From positions 62,001-126,000 of the forward strand of contig JBHJNQ010000039.1 in the NCBI GenBank assembly GCA_050330635.1: a stretch of DNA of 64,000 nucleotides, in the 5' to 3' direction. A program made the translations under genes and the position numbers. Of this stretch, positions 42,806-52,022 are shown piece after piece (positions within the stretch are counted from its first letter, which is position 1; each line of letters opens with the position of its first letter). This DNA comes from CADEDH01 sp050330635. Its GTDB lineage: Bacteria > Actinomycetota > Acidimicrobiia > Acidimicrobiales > SZUA-35. The notes under the pieces are model-generated. The model ran no database searches and was not told the origin of the DNA. It saw nothing but the letters and a program-made list of their open reading frames with translations.

Positions 42806-45184
42806 CTATCGCTGCGATTTGAAAGGCGAGGTTGCCGACTGAGCGGGTGCCAGCGACAACCGATCGAGCAGGCGGGCGGCGGCGTTTGCAAAGGACAGCT
42901 CCTTGGCGTGGAGCCGTCCAGCCTCGCCAAGCTCGACCCTGCGGTTTCGGTCGGCCGCCAACTCCGCAAGGACGGCGCCCAATCGCCGCCCGGAGAGGAC
43001 CGACCCAACCTTGACCACTGCCTCGTCGGGCAACTCGGCCGAATCGCCGAGATCGGTCACCACGGTTGGCGTGCCATAGGCGAGCAGCTCGCTGACGGAG
43101 GCCGACGATGACCGCCAGCCGTCGTGGAGCTGCACGGCAAGGGTGACCTCGCGTCGAAGCGCTGCGACCTGATCCTCGTCGTCCGCCGGAACGATCGCCA
43201 ACGACTCGCCGACATCGAGGACACGGGCGAGGTCGACCAGATCGTTGGCGAAGGCCACATCGATCGGGCCGACGAGACAGAGGCGGGCGTCGGGATGCGA
43301 CCGGCGAACCACGGCGAGCGCCTCGACCAGTTCGGGCAGCTGGCGACCCGCCGACACCGAACCGAACGAGGCGATCAGGATCGGGTCCTCGGCCCTACCG
43401 AGCGTCGTCGCCGGCTCGGGGCAGGGCTGCGGCGAAAGCCGCACGACGTCGACGCCGGTGTCGAGTTGAACGAGGTTGGCCGCGACGTCGGAGTGGGTAT
43501 AAAGGCAGTCGGCCCAGAGAGCCAGCTCCCGACCCATGACGATGCCGAAACGTTCAGCGGTAGCAGACGGAATCGTGCGTAGCCGCTCAACTTCGGGCCG
43601 GTAGCGGCCCGGGTAGAGATGCCCGAGATGACGACCTGCCGACCCCTCGACGATCTCGTCGGGGTGGGCGTCGGCCAGGGCAGAGTAGAGCTGGGTGAAC
43701 GTGGGGTCGAGAAGGATGGCATGCCCGGGGCGCCGACGTAGACATCGAAGCGCCTCGACGGCGTCGGGGGAGTCGTCGATGAGGTAGACGACGCCATCGA
43801 ACTCCCCACCGCAGCGGGCGATCAGATCGAAGCGCGAGGCGGCGGCCACCTCGACCGCCGGCGCCCCTGGTGGTGGGTCGCCCACGCCATCGGGAGTGAA
43901 CACGGTGAGGTCGCACCGATGGCGCAGCTCGTCGACCAGGCGAGCGGCGTAGCGAGCCACCTCCCCCTGGCGGGGCCGGAGGGGGGCGAACAGGGCCAAC
44001 CGGGGCTTGGGAGCAGCCGACACCCGGCAGCGGTCGGGAGCCGCGAGGTCGCGGATGACGCCGGCGGTGAGGCGGGCGGCGTTCTCCCAGCTGAACTGGG
44101 GCAGCCCCTGGTCCCGCAGCGACTGCCGGAAGTCGTGGTCGACGAGGGCGTGGGTCATGGCCTCGGCGATGGCGGTGCTCGACGTCGGGTCGAAGCGGGC
44201 CGCCGGACGGGTCTGCACCTCCTTGAGCGACGACGAGTCGGCGCAGATCACGGGGGCACCGCACTTCATGGCCTCGAGCACGGGCAGACCGAAGCCCTCG
44301 TAGAGCGAGGGGAAGACGACGAGGTGTGCCCCCTGGTAGAGGCGACACAGGAGGTCGTCGCTCACGTAGCCCGTGGCCAGGAAGTCGTCGACCACCCCGG
44401 CCTCCCGGACATAGCGCTCCACCTCGAGCCGGTCGGGGTGGCTGAGGCGACAGGCCAGGACGAGCTGATGGGCCCGGCGGAGGGCCGGATCGAGCTCGCC
44501 GTAGGCGTGGATCGTGCGCTCGACGTTCTTGCGGGGATCGATACCCGACGGGAACAACACGTAACCGGGGCGCAGCCCGGCGGGCTCCCCGTCGGCCACC
44601 AGCTCGGCCGCCACCTGTTCCGACGAGCGGGTCGGGCGCTGGAACCGGTTGTCGGCGCCGGCCCCGATCACGGTGATGTGATCGGGATCGATGGCGAGCA
44701 TCCTGACGGCGTCGTCGGCCGACGCCTGCGAGTTGGCCAGGAGGTGGTCGAACGTGGCGAGCGCCGCCACCCGGGTCCGGTAGTAGTAGCGGTCGACCGT
44801 GCGACCGAGGTACAGGTCGGGGAAGAGGCCGGGGATGAGGTCGTGGACCACCGCCGCCGACCGCCAGCTCCCCGTCCTGGTGAACGAGGGGAGGACGTGC
44901 TCCGACGGGAAGTGGAACGACTCGAAGGGCGAGCCGGCGATGAACACACCGGGCGACGACGGCCGCCGCTCCTCCCGGCCCCGGTCGCGCCTGATCACGC
45001 GGCCCGTCGACACGAGGGCCTCCGCTCCCGCCGGGAACGGAAGGTCGGGATGCATGAGGTACTGGCTGACGAGACCGGGGTTGGTCCGTTCGAGGGCGAG
45101 ACCGAGCTGGAGCACGTAGCGGGCGATGCCGCGCTCACCGTGATCCCTGCTCTGGAAGCCGAGAAGGTCGTAGACGACGTTCAC
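42806..45184 (-). CDS. Double-domain glycosyltransferase (two GT-B units)
   Basis: A 792-residue glycan-building enzyme with two glycosyltransferase units. The first (1 to about 385) opens NVVYDLLGFQSRDHGERGIA and is a full GT4 with VLFPSGIDPRKNVERTI and SLYEGFGLPVLEAMKCGAPVI. The second (about 395-792) begins RLALFAPLRPRQGEVARYAA and ends with ILIASFGSVSAGRQLPELVEAL and a weaker acceptor or donor motif SSSASVSELLAYGTPTVV, which lacks the canonical E-x7-E. It may add two residues in turn or use the second unit for binding. GTG overlaps the stop of the methyltransferase gene upstream. Confidence 0.85.
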   Translation of the reverse strand: MNVVYDLLGFQSRDHGERGIARYVLQLGLALERTNPGLVSQYLMHPDLPFPAGAEALVSTGRVIRRDRGREERRPSSPGVFIAGSPFESFHFPSEHVLPSFTRTGSWRSAAVVHDLIPGLFPDLYLGRTVDRYYYRTRVAALATFDHLLANSQASADDAVRMLAIDPDHITVIGAGADNRFQRPTRSSEQVAAELVADGEPAGLRPGYVLFPSGIDPRKNVERTIHAYGELDPALRRAHQLVLACRLSHPDRLEVERYVREAGVVDDFLATGYVSDDLLCRLYQGAHLVVFPSLYEGFGLPVLEAMKCGAPVICADSSSLKEVQTRPAARFDPTSSTAIAEAMTHALVDHDFRQSLRDQGLPQFSWENAARLTAGVIRDLAAPDRCRVSAAPKPRLALFAPLRPRQGEVARYAARLVDELRHRCDLTVFTPDGVGDPPPGAPAVEVAAASRFDLIARCGGEFDGVVYLIDDSPDAVEALRCLRRRPGHAILLDPTFTQLYSALADAHPDEIVEGSAGRHLGHLYPGRYRPEVERLRTIPSATAERFGIVMGRELALWADCLYTHSDVAANLVQLDTGVDVVRLSPQPCPEPATTLGRAEDPILIASFGSVSAGRQLPELVEALAVVRRSHPDARLCLVGPIDVAFANDLVDLARVLDVGESLAIVPADDEDQVAALRREVTLAVQLHDGWRSSSASVSELLAYGTPTVVTDLGDSAELPDEAVVKVGSVLSGRRLGAVLAELAADRNRRVELGEAGRLHAKELSFANAAARLLDRLSLAPAQSATSPFKSQR

Positions 45185-46119
45185 GACGCAGCAGGGTTGG
45201 TGGCCACCAGCATCACGACACCGGCGCCATCCGCCGACTCGTCCAGTTCCGTCGCCGCCACCTCCCATGTCCCGTCGTGGCGGTTGTGGGCGACGGCCGC
45301 GTAGCCGACCAGCCAGCCCTCGACGAGGTGGAGCAGCGCCGCCCGGTCATAGACCCGACCCTGGTCGGTCACACCGGCGTGGCCGTAAGGTGCCGTCAGC
45401 ACCAGTCGACCGTCGGCGACGACCATGGCCCGGATGGCGTCGACGGTTGCCACATCGGCGCCGCCGCCGCCGGGGCGGTCGAGTCCGATGTGCCCGATCG
45501 TCGACAGCAACACCGCGGCGTCGAACGGTGCATCGGGCTCGAACGTCTCGATCGGGCCGGCGTGCACCGTGAGATTGGGATGGCTGAAGGGGTAGCCCCG
45601 GGGCTCGACAACGGTCACCCGATGGCCGAGGGAGGCGAGGGCGAGGGCCACGGTGCTGTCGCCCCCGCCGATGTCGACCACACGGGAGCCGAGCGGCAGA
45701 TCGGCCAACGCCGCGAACACGAAGGGCTGCTCGACGATGCGCTCGTCGACGGCGGGGTCGATGCCGACCGGGCGCTCGTCCCACCCGAGCCCCTCCAGCT
45801 CCTTACGGGCCGCTCGCAGCTCGTCGCGGGCCTCGGTCACCTCCCCAAGGGTGGCGTCGGCCATCACCATCAGCCGGTCGACCTCGAGCTGGAGGCTGCG
45901 GATGGCGGCGGCCTGCAGGGCCAGCTGATCGGCTGTGGTCTGATCGGAGGAAGCGGAACGTTCGTCGAGAGCCACCAGCCGATTGTCGACGCCATCGACC
46001 CGCTCGACGATCTCGTTCTTGATGGCGTGGAGGAGGTGCTCGAACAACGACGAGTAGCGGGTGATCAGGTCGCGGATCGGGGCCCGAACCGGTTCCGACA
46101 TCCGGCGCGAAATACTCAT
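45181..46119 (-). CDS. Class I SAM-dependent methyltransferase with N-terminal coiled coil
   Basis: Methyltransferase of the polysaccharide locus, substrate unknown. The C-terminal half has the cofactor loop RVVDIGGGDSTVALALASLG and HRVTVVEPRGYPFSHPN, followed by AAVLLSTIGHIGL. The first 110 residues are a coiled coil (FEHLLHAIKNEIVERVDGVDNRL, then LQAAAIRSLQLEVDRLM). The 312-residue reading starts at ATG-AGT; an ATG eight codons upstream would give 320. Stop overlaps the double GT by four bases. 86 bp separate it from the GT at 46206. Confidence 0.8.
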   Translation of the reverse strand: MSISRRMSEPVRAPIRDLITRYSSLFEHLLHAIKNEIVERVDGVDNRLVALDERSASSDQTTADQLALQAAAIRSLQLEVDRLMVMADATLGEVTEARDELRAARKELEGLGWDERPVGIDPAVDERIVEQPFVFAALADLPLGSRVVDIGGGDSTVALALASLGHRVTVVEPRGYPFSHPNLTVHAGPIETFEPDAPFDAAVLLSTIGHIGLDRPGGGGADVATVDAIRAMVVADGRLVLTAPYGHAGVTDQGRVYDRAALLHLVEGWLVGYAAVAHNRHDGTWEVAATELDESADGAGVVMLVATNPAAS

Positions 46120-46205
46120 GCTGTCATCATGTCCGAAAAACATGACCTTCGCGCGCCACGGCCGCCGATTGGAAAACACTTCCCATCGAACGTGATCGAC
46201 TGTCG

Positions 46206-47672
46206 TTAGGTGTCGTTGCCGGGCGCTGGTTCGACAGGCAGGACGGCGTCGTCTCCGAGCCGATCCTCGATCGCCACGAGGCGGGCGTCGAGGTCGGCGA
46301 CGGCGCCGAGGGTCGCCCGTTGGAGGCGATCGACATGGGTCACCACCGGCTCGATCTCCCAGTCGAGCAGCCGGCGCAACGTGCGCTTGATCTCGGTCAC
46401 GCCCCGACGGGCCGACACGGCGTGGGGGCGCTGGACCGGCCCGAGCGCCACCAGCCCGTCGACGGCGACACCGGCCGGGGCTTCGCGGTTCCCCTCGCCC
46501 ACCCCCCGGCGGCGGACACGCTGGCGTAGCTGGGCCTCGATCCGACGGCGGTTGGGGTGCTCGGCATCGACGACCCACGGCTCCTCCCCGGCCCGGCCTG
46601 GGCCCGGGGCCGGAACGGGCCCGGGGCGCGGGTCGGCCCCGTCGCCGTCTCCGTCGCCATCGCCGAGGGGCCCGATGGTGCCGTGAACGCGTTCCTTCAT
46701 GGCCTGGACCAGCCCCTCGACGTCATCGAAGAAGAGCGTGCCCTCGGGGGCCTGGTCGGCCATGCCGCCCACGTCGGCGGCGATGACGGGCCGGCCGTAG
46801 AGCTTGGCCCGTTCCATGACGCCCGACGACCAGATCTCCCGGTAGGGCAGCACGACCGTGTCGGCGGCCACGATCCAGCGGTCGAACTCCTCGTCGCTCA
46901 CGTAGCGCTGGTGGAGCTCGACGCCCGGCGTGGCCCGGCACAGGCCGGCCAGGCGCCGAGCGTAGGCCACGAGCTCGGGGTGATCGACCCGCACGGATCC
47001 GACGACGTGGAGCGAGGCGTTGACCCCCGGGTTGGCCCGGGCGAACGCCTCGACGGCCAGGTCGTAGCCCTTGTGGGCCTGGAGGAAGCCGATGGCGAGG
47101 AAGACGTGACCCTCGGGCCCGAGCCCGAGCTCGGCCCGGGCCTCCGACCGGCCAACCGTCGTGGCCGGCACGAAGCTGGCGCCGTGATCGGCCAGCTCGA
47201 CGTTGGACGGGTCGATGCCGAGCCGGGACCGGAGCTGGTCGACCTCCCGGGCCGTGTGGACGGTGACCTGCCTCGCCGCACGCAGGGCCCTGGCGGCCAT
47301 GGCCCGCTCGGCCGGGTTGCGTTCGAGCGGCCCGTACTCGACCTCGTGGAGCCGGATCTCGAGGGGCCGGATCCGGGCCAGGGCCTCGAGCCCGGCCCAC
47401 ACACCCACCCTTTGCACCGGGCTGCGACACGCCCCGAAGATCATCTCGGGCGAGAACTGGATCACGACCGAGTCGAAGCCCCGGGCCCGCCGGGCCAGGG
47501 CCGCCATGCCCCGAACGCCGCCGAGGGCGAGGTGGTGATGGGCGGCCGAGGGTAGGGGGGAGAGCACCTCGACGTCGACCCCGTCGGCTCGCAGCCGGCG
47601 GACCTCCTGCACGGCGTAGGTGGCGATGCCGTCGCGGTAGGGGGCGTAGGGGGTCACCATGAGGATCGTCAT
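46206..47672 (-). CDS. GT4 glycosyltransferase with C-terminal coiled-coil extension
   Basis: Retaining glycosyltransferase of the surface glycan locus. The 488 residues begin MTILMVTPYAPYRDGIATYAV; donor-site signatures are FLAIGFLQAHKGYDLAVEAF and VLPYREIWSSGVMERAKLYG, with Ser-Ser-Gly-Val instead of an E-x7-E opening. After about residue 350 an Asp-Gly/Pro linker leads to a C-terminal helix region with the motif RRLLDWEIEPVVTHVDRLQ, which resembles segments beside other methyltransferases and GTs in this locus. ATGA overlap with the GT gene upstream. Confidence 0.82.
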   Translation of the reverse strand: MTILMVTPYAPYRDGIATYAVQEVRRLRADGVDVEVLSPLPSAAHHHLALGGVRGMAALARRARGFDSVVIQFSPEMIFGACRSPVQRVGVWAGLEALARIRPLEIRLHEVEYGPLERNPAERAMAARALRAARQVTVHTAREVDQLRSRLGIDPSNVELADHGASFVPATTVGRSEARAELGLGPEGHVFLAIGFLQAHKGYDLAVEAFARANPGVNASLHVVGSVRVDHPELVAYARRLAGLCRATPGVELHQRYVSDEEFDRWIVAADTVVLPYREIWSSGVMERAKLYGRPVIAADVGGMADQAPEGTLFFDDVEGLVQAMKERVHGTIGPLGDGDGDGDGADPRPGPVPAPGPGRAGEEPWVVDAEHPNRRRIEAQLRQRVRRRGVGEGNREAPAGVAVDGLVALGPVQRPHAVSARRGVTEIKRTLRRLLDWEIEPVVTHVDRLQRATLGAVADLDARLVAIEDRLGDDAVLPVEPAPGNDT

Positions 47673-48901
47673 GCCGGGACCTCCGCCCGATCGGTCGCGG
47701 CCCCCGCCGGCAGCCACTCGTCGAGGGTGGCCTCCATCCGGTCGATCACCCCGTCCCACCGGTAGTGGTCGGCGACGTAGGTCGGACCGGGAAGGGCGAG
47801 GTTGGCGGCGGCCAGCGGTTCGTCGCTGACGAAGCGGAGGGCCTCGGTGAGCTCCGGCCCGGTCCGGTACAGCAGGCCGGCCCCGGAGCGCTCGACGTGC
47901 CATCGCACGACCGCGCTCCCCTCGTTGGCCACCACGGGGGTGCCGGCGGCCCAGGCCTCGAGCACGGTGCGGGAGAAGCTCTCCATCACGCTCGGCTGGA
48001 CATAGGCGGCGGCCGCCGCCATGGCGTTGTTGCGCTGTTCGGTCGAGAGGAAGCCGACATCGACCACCCGGTCGGCGATGTCGGGGGGCGGCTCGACCTC
48101 CCCGACCCCGGAGGTGACGAGGAGCAGCTCGGTGGGCTGGGTCCGGACCAGCTCGGCGAACGACGCCAGGAGTTCGCTCCACCCCTTACCCCACTCGCGT
48201 CGGCCGGCGTAGTAGACGAAAGGTCGATCGACCCCGTAGGCCGACCGGAAGTCCTCGGGCCGGTAGGCCTCGGGCGGCTCGATGCCGGCCCCGACGATGG
48301 CGTGGCGTCGCGGCAGGTCGAACAGCTCGGCGGCGAGGCGGGCCTCGGGTTCGGTCAGGAACCAGACGCCCCGGGCTCCCCCGATCAGGGGCCGGAAGAT
48401 CTCGAGGCGGGCGGTCGGCTCGTCGTGCAGGCACGGCATGACGATGGTGCGGCCGGGGGCGATCTGGCCGACGGCGTAGCTGGTCCAGAACATGTAGGGG
48501 GCGAACACGAGGGCCCGGTAGCGGTCCTGGTGGTCGAGCACATGATGCCACAGTTCGGGGACGCGGAGGCTGTCGTTGGCCCAGAGCTGCTGGTCGGAGA
48601 TGGTCACCCCGTGGCCGGTCAGGATCCGGCCGCCTATCCGGTCGCGATGGACACCGGCCGTGTCGGTCTCGGTCGGGAACCGACGCACGAGGAGGCCGTC
48701 CACCTCCTCCACTCCCGCCGGGTAGTCGTTGGCCCAGGTGTAGTGGTCGCGGGCACACGTCGTGAGGACCTCGACGCGATGACCACGGGCGGCGAGCCTG
48801 CGGGCGACCTCGGCCACCACCACCTCGGCGCCGCCGACGACGTCGTCGCCGAAGCGGGGCGGCACGAGGCCGATGGTGCCGGGTTCGGGTGGGGCGGTCA
48901 T
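47669..48901 (-). CDS. GT4 glycosyltransferase
   Basis: Retaining GT-B enzyme of 410 residues, sugar unknown. Starts MTAPPEPGTIGLVPPRFGDD with VVGGAEVVVAEVARRLAARGH, the acceptor-domain loop. Donor-site blocks are FVYYAGRREWGKGWSELL and QPSVMESFSRTVLEAWAAGTPVV, containing E-x7-E in ESFSRTVLE. Its ATG overlaps the fucose synthase stop (ATGA) and its stop overlaps the next GT, so the three are one translationally coupled unit. Confidence 0.86.
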   Translation of the reverse strand: MTAPPEPGTIGLVPPRFGDDVVGGAEVVVAEVARRLAARGHRVEVLTTCARDHYTWANDYPAGVEEVDGLLVRRFPTETDTAGVHRDRIGGRILTGHGVTISDQQLWANDSLRVPELWHHVLDHQDRYRALVFAPYMFWTSYAVGQIAPGRTIVMPCLHDEPTARLEIFRPLIGGARGVWFLTEPEARLAAELFDLPRRHAIVGAGIEPPEAYRPEDFRSAYGVDRPFVYYAGRREWGKGWSELLASFAELVRTQPTELLLVTSGVGEVEPPPDIADRVVDVGFLSTEQRNNAMAAAAAYVQPSVMESFSRTVLEAWAAGTPVVANEGSAVVRWHVERSGAGLLYRTGPELTEALRFVSDEPLAAANLALPGPTYVADHYRWDGVIDRMEATLDEWLPAGAATDRAEVPA

Positions 48902-49893
48902 CCGTCGACACCGCGCAGCGACTCGGCGTTGTCGCAGAACCAGTTGTAGGTCGACTCGATGCCGGACCGGAGGGCGATGCTGTGCTTCCACCCGAGGGCG
49001 TTGAGCCGGCCGACGTCGAGCACCTTGCGGGCGATCCCGTCGGGCTTCGACGTGTCGAACCGCAGTGTGGCCCGGGGGTGGACCACGTCGCGCACGAGCC
49101 CGGCCAGCTCGGCGATGGTGAGGTCCTCGCCCGTGCCGACGTTGATGTGTCCCGACTCCTCGTAGTGGTCCATCAGGAACAGGCAGGCGTCGGCCAGGTC
49201 GTCGACGTGAAGGAACTCGCGCCTGACCCGGCCCGAGCCCCACACCTCGACCTCGTCGACGCCGGCCGCCCTGGCCTCGTGGAACTTCCGCATCAGGGCG
49301 GGCAGCACATGGCTGGTCGCCAGGTCGAAGTTGTCGTTCGGTCCGTAGAGGTTGGTCGGCATGGCCGACACGAAGTTGCAGCCGTACTGCTGGCGGTAGA
49401 ACTGGCAGAGCTTGATGCCGGCGATCTTGGCCACGGCGTAGCCCTCGTTGGTCGGTTCCAGGGCCCCGGTGAGGAGCGCCGACTCCTCGATGGGCTGGTC
49501 GGCGTCACGGGGATAGATGCAGGAACTCCCGAGGTAGAGCAGCTTCTCCACCCCGACCTGGCGGCTGGCCTCGACCACGGTGGCGTGGATCATCATGTTG
49601 TCGTAGAGGAACTCGGCCTGGCGGGTCGAGTTGGCCATGATGCCGCCAACCGTGCCGGCGGCCAGGTACACGTAGCGGGGCCGGTTGGCGGCGAACCAGT
49701 CCGTCACCGCGGCCTGCGATCGGAGGTCGAGCTGCGACCGGTCGGCGGTGAGCAGGTTGCGATAGCCGGCGCCGGTCAGCCGGCGCAGCAGTGCCGAGCC
49801 CACCAGGCCGCGGTGCCCGGCGACGAAGATCGGTGCGTCGAGTGGTGCGAGGTGATCGGCCCGTCGCCCCTCGGCCGGGAGGGAGGATGTCAT
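48898..49893 (-). CDS. fcl: GDP-L-fucose synthase
   Basis: Epimerises and reduces GDP-4-keto-6-deoxy-D-mannose to GDP-L-fucose. The extended short-chain dehydrogenase of 331 residues has the NADP loop FVAGHRGLVGSALLRRL, the catalytic Ser region LLYLGSSCIYP and the Tyr-Lys pair in EGYAVAKIAG; SAMPTNLYGPNDNFD and RREFLHVDDLADA are GMER family blocks. It implies fucose, or another GDP-deoxyhexose, in the exported glycan. The GDP-mannose dehydratase partner is not in the window. First gene of the minus-strand run; ATG 7 nt after TACCGT. Confidence 0.92.
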   Translation of the reverse strand: MTSSLPAEGRRADHLAPLDAPIFVAGHRGLVGSALLRRLTGAGYRNLLTADRSQLDLRSQAAVTDWFAANRPRYVYLAAGTVGGIMANSTRQAEFLYDNMMIHATVVEASRQVGVEKLLYLGSSCIYPRDADQPIEESALLTGALEPTNEGYAVAKIAGIKLCQFYRQQYGCNFVSAMPTNLYGPNDNFDLATSHVLPALMRKFHEARAAGVDEVEVWGSGRVRREFLHVDDLADACLFLMDHYEESGHINVGTGEDLTIAELAGLVRDVVHPRATLRFDTSKPDGIARKVLDVGRLNALGWKHSIALRSGIESTYNWFCDNAESLRGVDG

Positions 49894-49900
49894 TGCCCCT

Positions 49901-49906
49901 ACGGTA
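49901..49906 (-). promoter_or_regulatory. -10 box of the fucose synthase-GT operon, leaderless layout
   Basis: TACCGT, 7 nt, ATG on the minus strand. Confidence 0.55.
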
Positions 49907-50025
49907 TTGGACGACGGCCCCTCCCGGTCGGCATGCGTGGCACACAACGTCGTGACCTGGTATGACGGCCCGGTCCGCCGGCATGCCGCCGCATGGCGGG
50001 CACCAGTGGCTATGGTGTTCACGTG

Positions 50026-50048
50026 CTCTTGTCGCTTCTTCGACAAGA
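50026..50048 (+). repeat. 8-bp stem hairpin upstream of the HAD gene
   Basis: TCTTGTCG and CGACAAGA flank a 7-nt loop CTTCTTC. It lies about 100 bp before the HAD gene, 3' of a TATGGT sequence at 50009-50014 that could be its -10 box, so it may form in a 5' leader. No riboswitch class is recognised. The rest of the 257-bp gap shows nothing else definite. Confidence 0.45.
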
Positions 50049-50150
50049 AGATTCGCCGGGGGCACGGGGCGCGGCTTTCCCGACGGGCATGGTGACATGT
50101 CCGTCGTCCAGCTGTTTCGGACGCCACCGTCCGGAAAGGACTTGGGGCCT

Positions 50151-51854
50151 GTGAGACCCGCCCACACCGTCGCCATGCTGAACCGCACCGTCGAACTGGT
50201 ATCGCTCGACGTGTTCGGCGTCGCCCTGGAGCCCGTGGTGCTCCGCCATCGAGACATCCACCACCTCGTCGCCTCGTCGCTCGCCGCCACCCACCCCAAG
50301 CTGCGACCGACCTACGTGGAGCTCCGGCTCGAGGCCGAGCGCCGGGTCCGTCGAACGGCCGGCGAGGCCGGGCGGGGTGAGATCGCAGTGTCAGAGATCG
50401 CCGACCACCTGGCCTTCCTGCTCGACCGTCGGATGCCACTGACCGAGCGCGACCGAACGGCCCGAGGGGCCATGCAGCTCGAACTCGGCTTCGAGCGCCT
50501 GGCCTGGCGCCCCAACCCCTGGGCGCTGCGGCTCCACCGCCGGGCCCGCGAACGGGGGATGGGGGTGGCCTTCGTCGCCGACTCGGCGCTGCCCCGCGAC
50601 CTGGTGTCGAAGATGCTGGCCCAGGCCGGCTTCGACCACGACTTCCTGCTCATGTCGTCGCAGGAGGGGACGACGAAGGCCTCCGGCCGGCTCTATCACA
50701 CGCTGATCCAGCGGACCGGGGTGTGGCCGGAGTCCATCCTCCACATCGGTCCCGACGACGACATCGACGGCCAACGGGCCACGGCGGCAGGGCTACGGGC
50801 CCACGTCGTCCCCCGTCCCCGCCGGCACGAGGACCCGGCGCTCGGACCGGACGTCGCCGGGCGGTCGGGGGTCGACAGCTTCGGCCTGGCCCTCGTGGCG
50901 GAACGACTGGACCGCTGTCGGGGGGCGATGGAACCGGACGATCTCGGCTACTACGCCGGCGGGCCTCTCGCCGCCGGCCTCGTGGCCCTCGCCGGATCGA
51001 TGCTGGCCCGCAACGAGGTCGACCGGGTGGTGCTGTGCGGCGCGGCCGGGCCCTGCCTCCACCGGGCGGCGACGCTGCTCGCGGCCGACGGGGACCAGAG
51101 GATGCACCCGTTGACGATCGACGACGACGATCGGGCCAGTGCCGCCCGGTTCGACGAGTTGGTCGAGCGGCACGGCATCGGCCACGACGAACGGCTGCTG
51201 GCGGTCGACCTCGGCTGGCGGGACCCGAGCCATGAGCGGCTCCGGGCCCTCGTCGCCGGAGTCGGGCGATCGAACCCGGTCCGGGGGGCCTACCTCGGGC
51301 TCCCCGGTGAACCGGCGGACGAGACGGACGACGTCACCGTCCTGCTGCCGGGGCCCATCCCCACGCCGGGCGGCGATCCCGGCGTGCTCGAGTCTCTGCT
51401 CCCCTCGCCTCACGACCGGCGGGGCCATCGGCCGCCGGCGGGCGGTTCCTACGATGCCGCCCGTGAGGGGATCGCGTCGGGGGTCGAGGCCTTCGCCCGC
51501 GATTTCGGACCGTGGCTCCACCTCGACCGTTCCGGCACGACGCCCGCCCTCGTCGGGCCGGCCTTGCGGGTGGCGTCCCGACCCACCTACGACGAGGCCG
51601 CCCTGCTCGGCCAGTACCCGTCGGCGGTCGGGGCGGGGCCGGAGGGACGAACGATTCCCCTCGCCGTCCTCCCACCGCTGGCGACGTCGTTGCGAAACCC
51701 TCTCCTGGTGGGGGAGGTCCACCCCCCTGCGATATGGGCCGAGGGGTACGAGGCGCTGGTCGGCGGCGTGCCCGAAGGGGGCCCGGCCCGCCTCGCCCGA
51801 CGCCTGATCGCCCGACGCCGCCGCAACGGGCGACGACATCCCGACTCGGCCTGA
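50151..51854 (+). CDS. HAD-like hydrolase with long uncharacterised C-terminal region
   Basis: A 567-residue protein next to glycan genes. The first approximately 220 residues are a haloacid dehalogenase fold: motif I LVSLDVFGVALEP (nucleophile Asp20), FVADSALP for motif II, KASG for the Lys of motif III and ILHIGPDDDIDGQRA for motif IV. Beyond that, LLAVDLGWRDPSHERL suggests a second domain of the type seen in glycan-locus HAD proteins; I cannot assign its function. The GTG start, with AAAGGA upstream, is uncertain; ATG codons at 50097 and 50175 are in frame. Confidence 0.7.
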   Translation: MRPAHTVAMLNRTVELVSLDVFGVALEPVVLRHRDIHHLVASSLAATHPKLRPTYVELRLEAERRVRRTAGEAGRGEIAVSEIADHLAFLLDRRMPLTERDRTARGAMQLELGFERLAWRPNPWALRLHRRARERGMGVAFVADSALPRDLVSKMLAQAGFDHDFLLMSSQEGTTKASGRLYHTLIQRTGVWPESILHIGPDDDIDGQRATAAGLRAHVVPRPRRHEDPALGPDVAGRSGVDSFGLALVAERLDRCRGAMEPDDLGYYAGGPLAAGLVALAGSMLARNEVDRVVLCGAAGPCLHRAATLLAADGDQRMHPLTIDDDDRASAARFDELVERHGIGHDERLLAVDLGWRDPSHERLRALVAGVGRSNPVRGAYLGLPGEPADETDDVTVLLPGPIPTPGGDPGVLESLLPSPHDRRGHRPPAGGSYDAAREGIASGVEAFARDFGPWLHLDRSGTTPALVGPALRVASRPTYDEAALLGQYPSAVGAGPEGRTIPLAVLPPLATSLRNPLLVGEVHPPAIWAEGYEALVGGVPEGGPARLARRLIARRRRNGRRHPDSA

Positions 51855-51901
51855 ACGGACCGTCCCCCCGGCCCGAGGGCCGGACGCGGGGCGGTCAGGC
51901 C
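51848..51901. terminator. Stacked hairpin between convergent genes
   Basis: An outer stem GGCCTGA/TCAGGCC encloses an inner perfect stem CCGGCCC-GA-GGGCCGG. It straddles the HAD gene stop and faces the convergent SpoIID-like gene 120 bp away. There is no T-run, which is common for GC-rich actinobacterial terminators, so a bidirectional terminator is likely but not certain. A further short stem (GGGTGC/GCACCC) follows. Confidence 0.5.
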
Positions 51902-52022
51902 TGGAGGGAGGCGGGCGGCTTCCCGCTCTCGGGTGCGCTCGTTGCACCCGGCATCGGATCTGACGGTCAGCGCAACGAGTGTGCCCCGACGAGTCGGACC
52001 GAACCGAGTCGGGCCCACGCTC

